A stretch of 64,000 bases of DNA, from positions 122,072,453 through 122,136,452 of the forward strand of contig JAUPFV010000005.1 in NCBI GenBank assembly GCA_036936605.1. Direction: 5' to 3'. Made by a program: the position numbers and the translations under genes. Positions 35,676-45,485 of the stretch are shown here, piece by piece (the first letter of the stretch is position 1; each line of letters starts with the position of its first letter). The notes beneath the pieces are model-generated. The model was not told the DNA's origin. It worked only from the letters and a program-made list of their open reading frames with translations, and searched no databases. The DNA is from Limnanthes douglasii subsp. nivea. Lineage: Eukaryota > Streptophyta > Magnoliopsida > Brassicales > Limnanthaceae.

Positions 35676-35984
35676 TGATAAGGAAATATATTCCTTAGGG
35701 ACTTAAATGTAATTAATAAGGACTTGAATGATAAGTTCTATTAATATAAGATAAGATTAAATTTTTACAAGAAGAGTAAGGACCGAAATGTAAATAAACC
35801 CCTTATGTAACCGAATTAGTAATTAACTCACAAGGCCTATTTAAAGAGGTCGAAGAGTCTGATTACACCTATGAAATAATCAGAAGCGAAAGATTATTTT
35901 CACTACCTAGAAATCTCTCTGTTGATTCTTGATCAATATTCTCAATCTTCTCAATTCAATCTTTATTCTCACCAAATTTCACCA
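35676..35984 (+). repeat. 3' LTR of element B
   Basis: 309 bp, same length as the 5' copy, six substitutions, no indels by eye. Confidence 0.97.
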
Positions 35985-37043
35985 GTAGTAATAGAAGGGG
36001 ATTTGGTGGTTATTACATAAACCAGCAACGAGAGCAAATTGCGCCATGGGCAATGAAATTTTGTATAGGTCGGCGACAATTATGTTGGCTAGAAGAGTAT
36101 ACCATGCATTCAGACTCAGTTGGCTAGCTACTTCCGGGTCCAAGGGAAATCGAAGTCCCCAGTTTAGCACTTTGGTGTACACCACCAATTCATTTATCTT
36201 GCAATCTAAAGGAGTCTCCGGTGTAACTATGATCCTAACTTTAATAGATTATGGGATACCTTACTTTAATTGTATCTGATCTAGTCCAGCGGTGTGGGTA
36301 TACATGTAGTTAATTTTTTGAAGGGTCAACAAATATTCCACGTTGACATTGCGAAACTTTGGCCGAACTTTCCCCTCTAAACACTCCGGGAGTGATTCGG
36401 TGATAGCCATTCCTGATTTTTACCTGTTGGACCGATTTGGTATAATACTCTTAGTCTATTCGGATGTCTCTAGTGGGGTGTCTTCCCCACTGTCCTCCAT
36501 AACTTTCTCCATTATAGTTAATCGTTGTTCGATCAACTTAGCACTAGTGGCCTCTTTTTCAACTTAGGTGGCCTTATCATCGAGGGACACGTTGTCCAGA
36601 TTTACTGTGGATTGGGCAGTAGGGTTTAATGTATCTGAACTAATATTTTTGGACGAAGAAAGGGTCCCTTTAGATTTGGAGAGTCAATTAACTCTCTGAG
36701 TAGTGGCCTCTTCTGTTTCTGATTCCATAGCTATGAAAAGTGAGGGTTTCCTAACGCTAGAAATGGTTTTTCTCTCAGGAGAAGAATCTAAAAATGCTTG
36801 AACTGAAGGTTCAGACTCTAGAGTAGATAATTTAGCAACGTAAGAGGGTTTTGCATGTTACCGATGTTCGGGACGATGATGTGCTCTTATCAGATTCTGG
36901 AAACACTAGGCTAACCACTCCACTAGGAGAAGGAGGGAGTCCGGCTGCAATCTGTGCCTTTTGTCTTGCCTTTTTCTTTGCTTTCTCTAAGTCTGATAGG
37001 TTTAACCAACCCCCTTAATCAAATATGTTCTGGTAGTAAACAT
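35985..37043 (-). pseudogene. antisense gene of element A: start and main part of exon 1
   Basis: The start codon is at 37043 (MFTTRTYLIKG), matching MFTAMTALIKGGWLNL of element C. A one-base loss in the following G-run shifts the frame. The Ser-rich middle is broken. The conserved folded part is open again at 36188-35979 with VLNWGLRFPLDPEV, NAWYTL and the end IPFYYYW, where element B begins. Downstream it continues at 25760. Confidence 0.75.
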
Positions 37044-37134
37044 ATAACTTCTTACAGATAGAGTAAAATTGAAGAATCAAGCTTTCTCTCTCTAGAAAAT
37101 GGTTTTGGTTATGAGAAACCAAACATTAAAACAG

Positions 37135-37297
37135 GTTTAAATAGAGATAAAGTCACTTGAGTATTTCTTTTGGGGAAGATGAAACAGTTCGGATAATGAT
37201 TATGAGCTATTAGGTATACCCTAAATACTGTTTAAAAATAGGTATAACTCCCAAGAAGTAAAAACGATTGAGAGGTTGAATCAAAATGTGACACGTT
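37135..37297 (-). promoter_or_regulatory. putative antisense promoter, element A
   Basis: Minus-strand CTATTTAAACC (37147-37135) is a weak TATA-like site about 95 bp before the start codon. AAACGTGTCACATTTTG (near 37297-37283) corresponds to the CACGTG site of C and lies about 250 bp before the start, a similar distance as in B and C. Confidence 0.4.
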
Positions 37298-37476
37298 TCA
37301 GATTTTAGATTTCTAACCGTTGGCTTTTCATCTACCAAAAAGAACCCCTTCGAATCCGGTTGGGCTCTTTTTTGCTTTATAACCAATCCTTTAAAAGAAG
37401 CTTCGGATCCGGTCCAGGCCTTTTCATGAATAAGTTAGCTCTTCGAGAATATTGTTGAAAAAACTAAAGGGGCTAC

Positions 37477-37837
37477 TGATATGGTCGGATACTTTTGGAA
37501 GGACATTGTTGTGTAAACCCGAGAGGCAGTTCGGGTATATATTAGACCACGCAAATCAAGAACAATCTGACCATTTAATACATGACTCAACTGTGTACTA
37601 ACATTATTTAAGGTTTGGGCTTTAAAGATTAAACCGGATCCAGGGTCCGACCCCAAGGCTCATGAGTCACAGAATTAGTATAAATACCCCAACCAACTTC
37701 ATTAAAGAGGTTGAACTTTTTCAAAAAACATTAAATACAAACATACACCTCATTTATCTCACTACTCACTACTCATAAAATAATATTCAACTTACAAACT
37801 CCCTAAAGTACTCTCTAACCATAAATCATCCACACCA
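37477..37837 (+). repeat. 3' LTR of element A
   Basis: 361 bp, preceded by the purine-rich AACTAAAGGGGCTAC. Keeps TATAAATA at 37679-37686, which the 5' copy lacks. Ends CCACACCA before GGTAA. Confidence 0.95.
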
Positions 37838-37842
37838 GGTAA

Positions 37843-38843
37843 CACTCCAACGACTAACAAATTTGTTCCAAACTCATCGCGTGTGACCTTGAATGTACCT
37901 CGGTAATATGGTCCGACAAATCAGATAACATAGCCTGATATGTGTTCGCTGTTCATTTGACCCCGACATATGCATCGGATGACTGACACTCTGGATTGAT
38001 CAAAACGTACCATAGGTGAGACTGAACCCATAATGTTTATAAAGAGGTCGTGATAGGATGTCCTATAGTTTAACTATCACCACGTACCATAAGATGTCTA
38101 TTATAAATATTTTTAAAGAACATTTAGAGATTGTATGGTTTTTAACCTTTCTGACAATTATTTTTGTTGTTTTAATACCATTTGGAATTTTTTTTGTTTA
38201 TAGTCTTTTTGCCATTTATAAACGACATTCAAAGAATACTTAGATGTCGTTTATAAAATTTATTAGTAGAATATATGAATATTGTTTAAAAAGTTTGTTT
38301 GGAAAATATATATATTTAAATTTTGTTTATTACATAACCGGGAGAATATATCTACATGTCGTTTAGAGAAGATGTGGAGATCTTTTTCATTATAGAATTT
38401 TTTATCAATAACTACATATATAGTATAATGGGATTTATGAAAAACGAAAATATTATCCATCATTGTATTGAATTAACTTCGTTTTACTGTAAATTTAATC
38501 TTGTTATGGGAATGACCTCGTCAAAGATACGACCATGTCTAGCTTTAAAACAAAACTCTTTGCTTACGTTATCAAACACATAACTTATATTGATGATCTT
38601 TTATATCATTATTAATGATATTGACTTAAGCTAAGGAGTTTACGGTCTGTCATTTATGTTCTTGGTGTGTATCCTCTTCATATTTATAGATCGTGGGCTT
38701 GATTTATAGTTATATCGTGAAAGCTTTTACTACCAGACTTTTATGGCATGGCCTTTGATAACTTTTAGATCAATGGTGTGACTTAAAGTCATCTTTGCTT
38801 TGATCGAGTGTGGCTTTTTTATTCTAAGATCGTGGGCTTGCTT
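37843..38843. other. gene-free spacer between elements A and C
   Basis: No gene. From 38084 to 38385 it contains degenerate modules with TTTATAAACGAC, GATGTCGTTTATAAA and ATGTCGTTTAGAGAAGATG that recur right of element C (49,309-49,540). GATCGTGGGCTTG occurs twice (38691 and 38829). The small open frames at 38058-38243 and 38263-38583 arise from these repeats. Confidence 0.5.
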
Positions 38844-38848
38844 ATAGT

Positions 38849-39257
38849 TGATGAGTCCGAATTCAGCATGCTCCCCGGACACGGATAGATCAGTCCAAGG
38901 CCTCCGGACCGGACAGATCGGACAGATCACATCGACCATAGGACTGTTCGAACTATGAAAAAATTACTAAAAAACCTAAACACTTCTTGACTAAGCTACT
39001 TGCTCTCCTGCTTAGAGCTCATGGGTCTTTGAACATGACCCGGGTCCATTAAACATGACCCAAAAGCCCATAAGGGCCCAAACATCAGGGTATAAATACC
39101 CAACCACCTGCATTAACTATAGGTAATGAAAATTAACTGCTACCAAGCTGTTTAATTATCTCTCTACTCTCTACTTTAAACACTTAACACCCACATACTT
39201 CCTTAAAACACCAACTGAAATTACTAGCCTATCCTCATGCGATTATTATCCACACCA
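38849..39257 (+). repeat. 5' LTR of element C
   Basis: TGATGAGTCC to CCACACCA. A TATA box (GTATAAATACCC) lies near 39092. The upstream part has CGGACAGATC at 38910 and 38919 and a decayed unit near 38882; the fourth unit present in the 3' LTR is missing. Confidence 0.95.
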
Positions 39258-39260
39258 AAT

Positions 39261-39278
39261 TGGCGACCACAGTGGGAG
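39261..39278 (+). promoter_or_regulatory. primer-binding site of element C
   Basis: TGGCGACCACAGTGGGAG, four bases after the LTR. The TGGCGAC start is like that reported for Ogre-type relatives (tRNA-Arg), but I cannot confirm the tRNA. Confidence 0.65.
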
Positions 39279-39329
39279 CAGAAGGTGCCTGAATCAATCA
39301 TTCAAAACCAGCTAAGAAAATCTGTCTGA

Positions 39330-41673
39330 ATGAATCCGGACAATCCAGAGCTACCACCTGCTTTGCTCGAAGTGGTGGAAGAGAACGATGAATACACTGT
39401 CGAAGAGCGTGATAGGCTAAAGTGTGAAATAGAAGCTCTGAGGGCAGAAAAGGCCAAGATGGGCGTGAAAGAAAAATCCAAAGCATCGGTTGGTCATCAC
39501 ACCGATAACCCCAGAGAGCATGGGTCTTCAAAAACTCATGTGAGCACCAAAAAGACTCATGCCAGTTCTAAAAGGTCTCACCGGTCCAAGCCTGTGGAGA
39601 GTTCTAAATCGAGCTCAGAATCTTCTGATAGCTCTTCGGACAGTGAGGGAGTTGAAAAATCCTTGTCCTCTAGCAGCGATGAGGGTCGAATTAGAAAGAA
39701 ACAAAGGAAGGCAGATCAAAAAATATTCAAGAAAAAGGGATAGACATGGAAAAATGAAGAAGAATATTGGAAAATGGTCATCACACAGCCGGAGGCATGT
39801 GGACAAGATGCTGATGGATCCCTTTGCCTTCCACGATGAACCAGGTATCTTTGCAACTCCCAATGAGGATACTGTGTTCAGTCGTGGAAGGAATTGGAGG
39901 CAATCTTCATTGTCTTCTAAAATTCTGTCCGGAAACCTCCCCAAGAGGTTTGACAGCACCAAAATAGAGAAGTACGATGGCAGTACTGATCCGGACAACC
40001 ATCTGGAGCAATTTAAAAACTTCATGATGAACTTTGACGATGATGATAAACTACTTTGTAGGGAATTCTCCCAATCTTTTACGGGGAGTGCTCTGAAATG
40101 GTACAACAGCCTGCCTCAGGGTTGTATTAAAGATTTCGATACATTTTGGGTGGCCTTTCGAAGGCAGTTCGTAGGGATTAAAGAGCTGAAGGGCAATGGA
40201 GACACAATAATCCATTGTGCCCAGGAACCAAATGAATCCTTGAAAGAATATATAAGTCGTTTTGTGAACACCAAGAATGGGTTGGCTGATTGCTTCGAAC
40301 AGGTGGCAATAGCATCCCTAAGGCAAGGTTTGAATCCATGCAATCTAGCTGATTCAGTAACCAGAAAGAAGGCCATGACCTGGGGAGGGTTGCTGAATCA
40401 GGTTGGCAAACAGATAAATGTTGATGAAACAAAGAAAACCAGGGTGCACAGGCAGGTGAGGTCTACCCCAGTGGCACCAAGTCCCAATCAAAATCAGTCC
40501 GGGAACAAAGCAAGAGAAACCGGACAGGGGCATGGTAGAGCAAAAGCTCAGTCTCAGCCAGTTGCTCCTGCTCAGAGTCAGCAATCCATAAATAAAAGAG
40601 GGCCATGGGTGCAACCGGAGTGGTACGCGGAGTTAAAAGAAAGTGTGGCCACCATTTTTGATAAAACAAAGGATGAGGTGCATTACCGGAGACCGGCAAC
40701 ACTGCAGTCTCCCAGAGAGCATCGCAACAACTCTTTTTGCCAATATCACAATGATACTGGTCATACCACCGATGACTGCATAGCATTGAAGCAAGAAGTT
40801 CAAAACTTGATTGAAAGGGGGAAGCTGGGAGCTTACGTTAAAAGGAGAGGAGGCAACAGGCCTGACAACACTCACCGGGTTGGTCCAAGTAATGCTGCTC
40901 CGGAGGGGGCCATGGTTATAGTTGAAAGGTTTGACGTGGAATCTGAATACTTGGATCCTGATCCAACTCGAAACAGAGTGGGTGCTATAGAGGAATGTTC
41001 TAGATTAGTCTTCGGGCTCATTAAGTTTTTCGAGTCGCTTACAATTTTCGGAGGAGACACTATGACAGCTCCTACTCCTTCTTCGAGGAAGAGGTATGTT
41101 CATACTTTAGCCTCCCAGCTAGAAGGAGGCATGACATCCTATCAGTCACCAAACTCATTTCCCTTCATTGTGTTTGATGAAGATGATTTAAGAAACATTG
41201 TTGGCCCTCATGAGGATGCTGTTGTCATAGAAGCATCTATAGGGGGCAATGACATAAGACGAATCCTGGTGGATACTGGAAGCTCAGCCAATATCCTTTT
41301 TCTAACCACTTACAAGAAAATGAAAAATCCAGCTGTAATTCAGAATTCGGACAGGTCAATCGTGGGCTTCACATGTAGCTCAGCAGATGTGATCGGAGAG
41401 TTAGAAGAAGATGTGTTATTGGGCAAGGGCCCTTTCAAGAAAATGGTCAGAATACTCTTTATGGTGGTGGATTGTCCCACTTGCTATAATGCTATTCTGG
41501 GGAGGTCTTGGCTCTCTAGGATGCATGCAGTGGCTTCAACAGTCCACCAATGCTTGAAGTATGTTGTTCAGGGGCAGGTTGGAGTTGTCCGGAGCATCCA
41601 AAAGATTGCAAGAGAATGTTATGCCACTGCCTTGGCTCCTCGAACGCTGGGGGCAGTCCGTATCAATGAACAA
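39330..41673 (+). pseudogene. gag-protease of element C, single frameshift
   Basis: The start at 39330 gives MNPDNPELPPALLEVVEEND, homologous to element A's start, and a Ser-rich leader with many charged residues. A run of six A at 39718-39723 carries one base too many relative to A and shifts the frame. From there the frame is open to 41673. The gag core follows (RFDSTKIEKYDGSTDPDNHL near 39950, ALKWYNSLP, FRRQFVGIKELKGNGD). A Gln/Ser/Pro linker (40450-40600) comes next, then a zinc knuckle FCQYHNDTGHTTDDC (near 40735) and an aspartic protease with LVDTGSSANILF (near 41267), all catalytic residues kept. Gag builds the particle; the protease cuts Gag and Pol. It would be functional but for one base in a homopolymer. 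Confidence 0.9.
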
Positions 41674-41682
41674 TAGCAGTTT
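41674..41682 (+). promoter_or_regulatory. UAG CAG UUU at the protease/RT junction, element C
   Basis: The 705-codon frame ends CAA-TAG-CAG-TTT. This is close to the tobamovirus leaky context CAA-UAG-CAA-UUA. The next 17 codons stay open in the same frame (EGLSGGEGEIDDPRETPE) and match A's sequence after its TAG, so pol was once in the same frame. Confidence 0.6.
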
Positions 41683-44600
41683 GAGGGCCTTTCTGGGGGT
41701 GAGGGTGAAATTGATGACCCCAGGGAGACCCCGGAGTGTTGATACCAGTTGAAGAGGTGGAAACACGCTGTTTGGAAGATGGGAAAAGTGTTAAGATAAG
41801 GTCTAAAATGGCACCTATGTTGAAGAATGAAATGTTAAAGTTTTTGAAGAACCATCAGCACGTTTTTGCTTGGTGCAATGCTGATGTTACTGGGGTCCCA
41901 TCAGAAGTGATATCACATCACCTATCCGTCCGGAGAGACGTAGCTCCGGTAGTTCAAAAAAGAAGAGCTTTTTCCAAAGAAAAGGCTGATGTTATTGTAC
42001 AAGAGGTTGACAGGCTCACAAAGATGGGGCATATCAAGGAGTCTCAATACCCTTTGTGGACAGCCAATCCTGTCTTAGTGAAAAAGAAGAATGGCAAGTG
42101 GCGCATGTGCATTGATTTCACAGATCTCAATAGAGCTTGCCCAAAAGACTTGTATCCGGTCCCCCGGATTGATCAGTTAGTAGACTCTACCTCTGGGAAC
42201 AAGCTGCTTTCCTTTATGGATGCTTTCTCCGGATACAATCAGATTCAAGTAGATCCAAAAGATCAAGAGCATACCATGTTTGTCACAGACAGAGGTCTTC
42301 ATTGCTACAAAGTTATGCCATTTGGTTTGAAAAATGTTGGGGCTACTTATCAGAGGTTAGTCAACAAGGCATTTGCTGATCAAATTGGAAGAAATATGGA
42401 AGTGTACATTGATGACATGATGGTGAAGAGTGTAGATGAACAGTTGCACTTGTCCAACCTCCAAGAAACTTTTACCAACTTGGTGAAAGTGAATTTGAAG
42501 TTAAACCCTGAAAAGTGTGTGTTCGGAGTGCAGTCCGGGAAGTTTCTAGGCTATATCATAAGTGAGCATGGAATACAGCCCAATCCAGACCAGCTAAATG
42601 CTCTTTTCCAGATGGAACCTCCTCGAAACATTAAAGAAGTACAACGGTTAACGGGGAGGTTAGCTGCCTTAAACAGATTTATCTCAAGGTCTTTGGACAG
42701 GTGTGCTCCTTTCTTTCAAACTTTGAAGGGTGCAAAGGGCTTTGATTGGACCCCGCAGTGCGATGAGGCTTTCAATGAGATCAAGAAACACCTGTCATCC
42801 CCTAAAACTTTGTTCAAGCCAGTCGATGGGGAGACTCTCTTTGTATATTTGGCAGTTTCAAGTTGTGTCATCAGTGTTGTGCTGGTAAGAGAGGTCGATA
42901 GTCATCCCCATCCAGTGTACTACATCAGCAAAAGCTTGATAGATGCAGAGAAGCGTTACTTAAAACTTGAAAAATTGGCATTAGCCCTGGTGATAGCTGC
43001 AAGGAAGATGAGGCCTTATTTCCAAGCTCATCCTATCATCGTCCGGACCTCTTTTCCCTAAGAATGTCCTTCAAAAAGTAGACATTTCGAGCAGAATGAC
43101 TAAGTGGTCAGTAGAGTTGGGGGACTTTGACATAGACTTTGCTCCCCGAACAGCAGTCAAAGCCCAAGCTGTGGCTGATTTTCTGGTCGAATTCCACTCC
43201 GACAGGGATTCGGAGCAAGCTACTGATATAAAAGATAAAAAAGTATGGGTCGTCCGAACAGATGGTGGATCTAGCACAATGGGATGTGGTGCAGGAGTAT
43301 GTTTAACTTCCCCGTATGGAGATAAGATGTACCAGGCTATTTGTTTTGCTTTCAGGGCATCTAATAACGAGTCTGAATACGAAGCAGCTATAGCTGGTTT
43401 AAATTTAGCCCACATTTGTGGGGCCAAGAGGGTGAAGTTGTTAAGTGACTCCCAACTACTTATCCACCATGCCCAAGGCCAATCTGAGGCTAAGAAGGAG
43501 CAACTTGTGAAGTATTTACTCCTCCTCAAAAATGAAGCGCTTAAGTTTAGGAGTGTTGTCTATGAACACATTCCCCGGGCAGAAAATGAGCTAGCATACT
43601 CACTAGCAACCGTAGCCTATACGGAGTCATACCCATGGATCCATGTGCTTGAAAGCCCCTCTATCCAACTTTGTAAGGGTAAAGAAGAGGAAATTTTTGA
43701 AATACAAGTGAAACAACCTCAAGACTGGAGGTTTCCTCTCATACAATATCTCTCCGATGGTGTTGTGCCTCCGGATAAGTCACTAGCCAGAACATTGAAA
43801 CACAAGGCTCGTGGTTTCATCATATTGAGAGAAGTGTTATACAAGAAATCTTACAGTAAACCTCTCCTGCGTTGTTTGGGGGATGAAGAATCACAAATGG
43901 TCCTATCTGAATTTCATGATGGTGAGGGATCAGCCCATTGTGGGTTTAGAGCTTTAACAAGACGAGTTTTACTCTCCGGTTACTATTGGCCATCAATCAT
44001 GAAAGATGCTAAGGAATTGGTGAGGAGGTGTGACCCATGCCAGAGGTACAGCAATCAAATTCATGTACCAGCCATTCCTTTAGAATCAATTTCTGAGCCT
44101 ATTCCTTTTGCTCGATGGGGATTGGATTTAGTAGGACCTCTCCCTGTGGCGTCCGGAGGGCGCAAAACTATAATTGTGGCCATAGACTACTTCTCGATGT
44201 GGATAGAAGCAGCCCCTTTAGCAGGGACAACTTCAAAAGTTGTTATAAAATTCATTTTGTGCAACATATGTTGCAGATTTGGTGTCCCACAGAAAATAAC
44301 AACGGACAATGGGCCACAGTTCGACAATAGAGAAATGGAGAGCTTCTGTGCTTCGAGGGGTATACATCATTGTTTTTCTTCACCTTTCCACCCACAAGCA
44401 AATGGGCAAGTTGAAGTGGCTAATAGAACTATCATGTCCGACTTAAAGAAGAATTTGGAAGGTGCTGCTGGGAAATGGCCTAGTTATTTACAAGAGGTCT
44501 TGTGGGCCTACCGGACAACACCTGGGGTTGCAACACAAGAATCACCCTTTGCTTTGGTCTATGGGATGGATGCAGTAGCTCCCATAGAAGCAACTCTACC

Positions 44601-44961
44601 CTCTTTTCGTGTTCACAACTTCTCCGAACATGCTAATGAGGTGGCAATCAGAGGTCAACTTGATTTGATAGAAGAAAGAGGAGTTAAAGCTCACCTTAGA
44701 GTTGCACACTATCAAGGTTTGATGAGAAGCAGGTTTGCTTCTAAAGTTAAAAGAAGAGATTTCCAACCTGGGGACAAAGTATTAAGGAAGGTCTTCTTAC
44801 ACACTAAAGAAAAGCTCTTCGGAAAGCTGGCCCCAACTTGGGAGGGTCCGTATATCGTTGTTGAAAGAATTAAGCCGGGAACTTATTGGATGGAAGACAA
44901 AGATGGCAGAGTTCTAACACATCCTTGGAATATCGAGCATCTTCGGATGTACTTGGAATAG
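41683..44961 (+). pseudogene. pol (RT, RNase H, integrase) of element C, two small frameshifts
   Basis: The leader runs to 41730, then a one-base loss shifts to the frame of 41736-43061, which holds RT: CIDFTDLNRACPKDLYPVPR, FMDAFSGYNQ, PFGLKNVGATYQR and catalytic YIDDMMVKS (42405). It also carries the connection domain to KLEKLALALVIAARKMRPYF. A two-base loss at 43061 shifts to the frame of 43096-44961. That frame holds RNase H (VRTDGGSSTMGCGAG at 43250, NESEYEAAIAG, LSDSQLL) and integrase: HHCC finger (HDGEGSAHCGF to CDPCQRY, 43915-44045), GLDLVGPLP, TTDNGPQFD and NGQVEVANR with the D, D and E residues. The C-terminal KLAPTWEGPYIVV to HPWNIEHLRMYLE tail completes it. This is the best reference copy for pol in the window. 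Confidence 0.92.
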
Positions 44962-45007
44962 CACTTGTATAAATATTTACTTGTTTAAACATATATGTAA
45001 ATATTTG

Positions 45008-45060
45008 GGGGCATACTTTTTCCTCCCCGGTGGCACGGAGAGGTTTTAATGAGGTGCCTA
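45008..45060 (+). other. conserved post-pol noncoding motif, element C
   Basis: GGGCATACTTTTTCCTCCCC, then GGTGGCACGGAG and AGGTTTTAATGAGGTGCC, beginning 47 bp after the pol stop. Same blocks as in A and B. Confidence 0.65.
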
Positions 45061-45310
45061 GGCTGTTAAATAAAATTCAATGCCTTCTTAAACATTTTCT
45101 AAGTGTTTTTTAAAGTTTTGTCCCTTGTCATACTATCCGGACTGAAATATCTAAGGGCTATTTAAACTCTAGCTGGAGAATTTAAACACTCTCACAATGC
45201 AACAACTAAAGGCTACTTAAACTCTGGCTATCAAAATTAAAATGAACAATGAAAGAAGATGATGGTTGCACAAAACAGAGATATTCATTGAATGAAATAA
45301 CTTAAACTTG

Positions 45311-45420
45311 CCTTGGCCTTCCAAGGACTTTTAAATAGTCAAGATACAACACAAAAAACCTGTCCGGTCGAGCACCGGACACCATTACAAAAAAGAGTGC
45401 CTTGGCCTTCCAAGGACTTT
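45311..45420. repeat. inverted-repeat words between the convergent genes of element C
   Basis: CCTTGGCCTTCCAAGGACTTT occurs twice (about 45311 and 45400) and can fold on CCTTGG/CCAAGG. Between them GTCCGGTCGAGCACCGGAC (45362-45380) has perfect 7-base arms. Element A has CTTGGGCATCCAAGGACTTT and CCTTAGCCATCCAAGG at 23956 and 24011, the same place between pol and the end of the antisense gene. Confidence 0.6.
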
Positions 45421-45485
45421 AGTCTGAATAAAAAATAAACAAAGTAAATCATAAGTTAAGGTTGAGCCTTTGAAGATGGCTCACC

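Larger units (their letters stand above)
25756..35989 (+). mobile_element. Tat-lineage Ty3/gypsy element B, nested in A
   Basis: Two 309-bp LTRs (25761-26069 and 35676-35984) are flanked by the duplication GTAGT (25756-25760 and 35985-35989). By eye they differ at six positions, about 98% identity. Internal order: primer site, gag-protease, UAG, RT-RNase H-integrase, post-pol motif, antisense two-exon gene, repeat cluster, polypurine tract. It inserted into exon 1 of element A's antisense gene in the same orientation as A. It is recent but already defective in gag, pol and the antisense gene. Confidence 0.95.
14711..37842 (+). mobile_element. Tat-lineage Ty3/gypsy element A, composite, split by element B
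   Basis: The 5-bp target-site duplication GGTAA lies at 14711-14715 and 37838-37842. It directly abuts an LTR beginning TGATAGGGTCGG at 14716 and an LTR ending CCACACCA at 37837, so the whole span is one insertion. Inside are: 5' LTR, gag-protease-pol (first copy, to 20128), a short LTR-plus-gag fragment (20129-20440), a second LTR-gag-protease copy (20441-23216) fused to the integrase tail, a 3' noncoding region, an antisense two-exon gene, and the 3' LTR. Element B (25761-35984) sits inside the antisense gene. The outer LTRs differ at roughly one site in ten, so A is much older than B. Every coding region is broken. Confidence 0.9.

Noticed and set aside
32303..36188. Minus-strand Tat genes as host genes captured by chance
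   Set aside because: The same gene sits at the same place in three elements inside their LTRs, so it belongs to the elements.
39615..40106. 163-codon open frame on the minus strand inside gag of element C
   Set aside because: It lies opposite conserved gag coding sequence, has no counterpart in B, and its composition is that of a shadow frame.
43071..43529. 152-codon open frame on the minus strand inside RNase H of element C
   Set aside because: Opposite a conserved RNase H domain and not conserved in B; a shadow of the coding strand.
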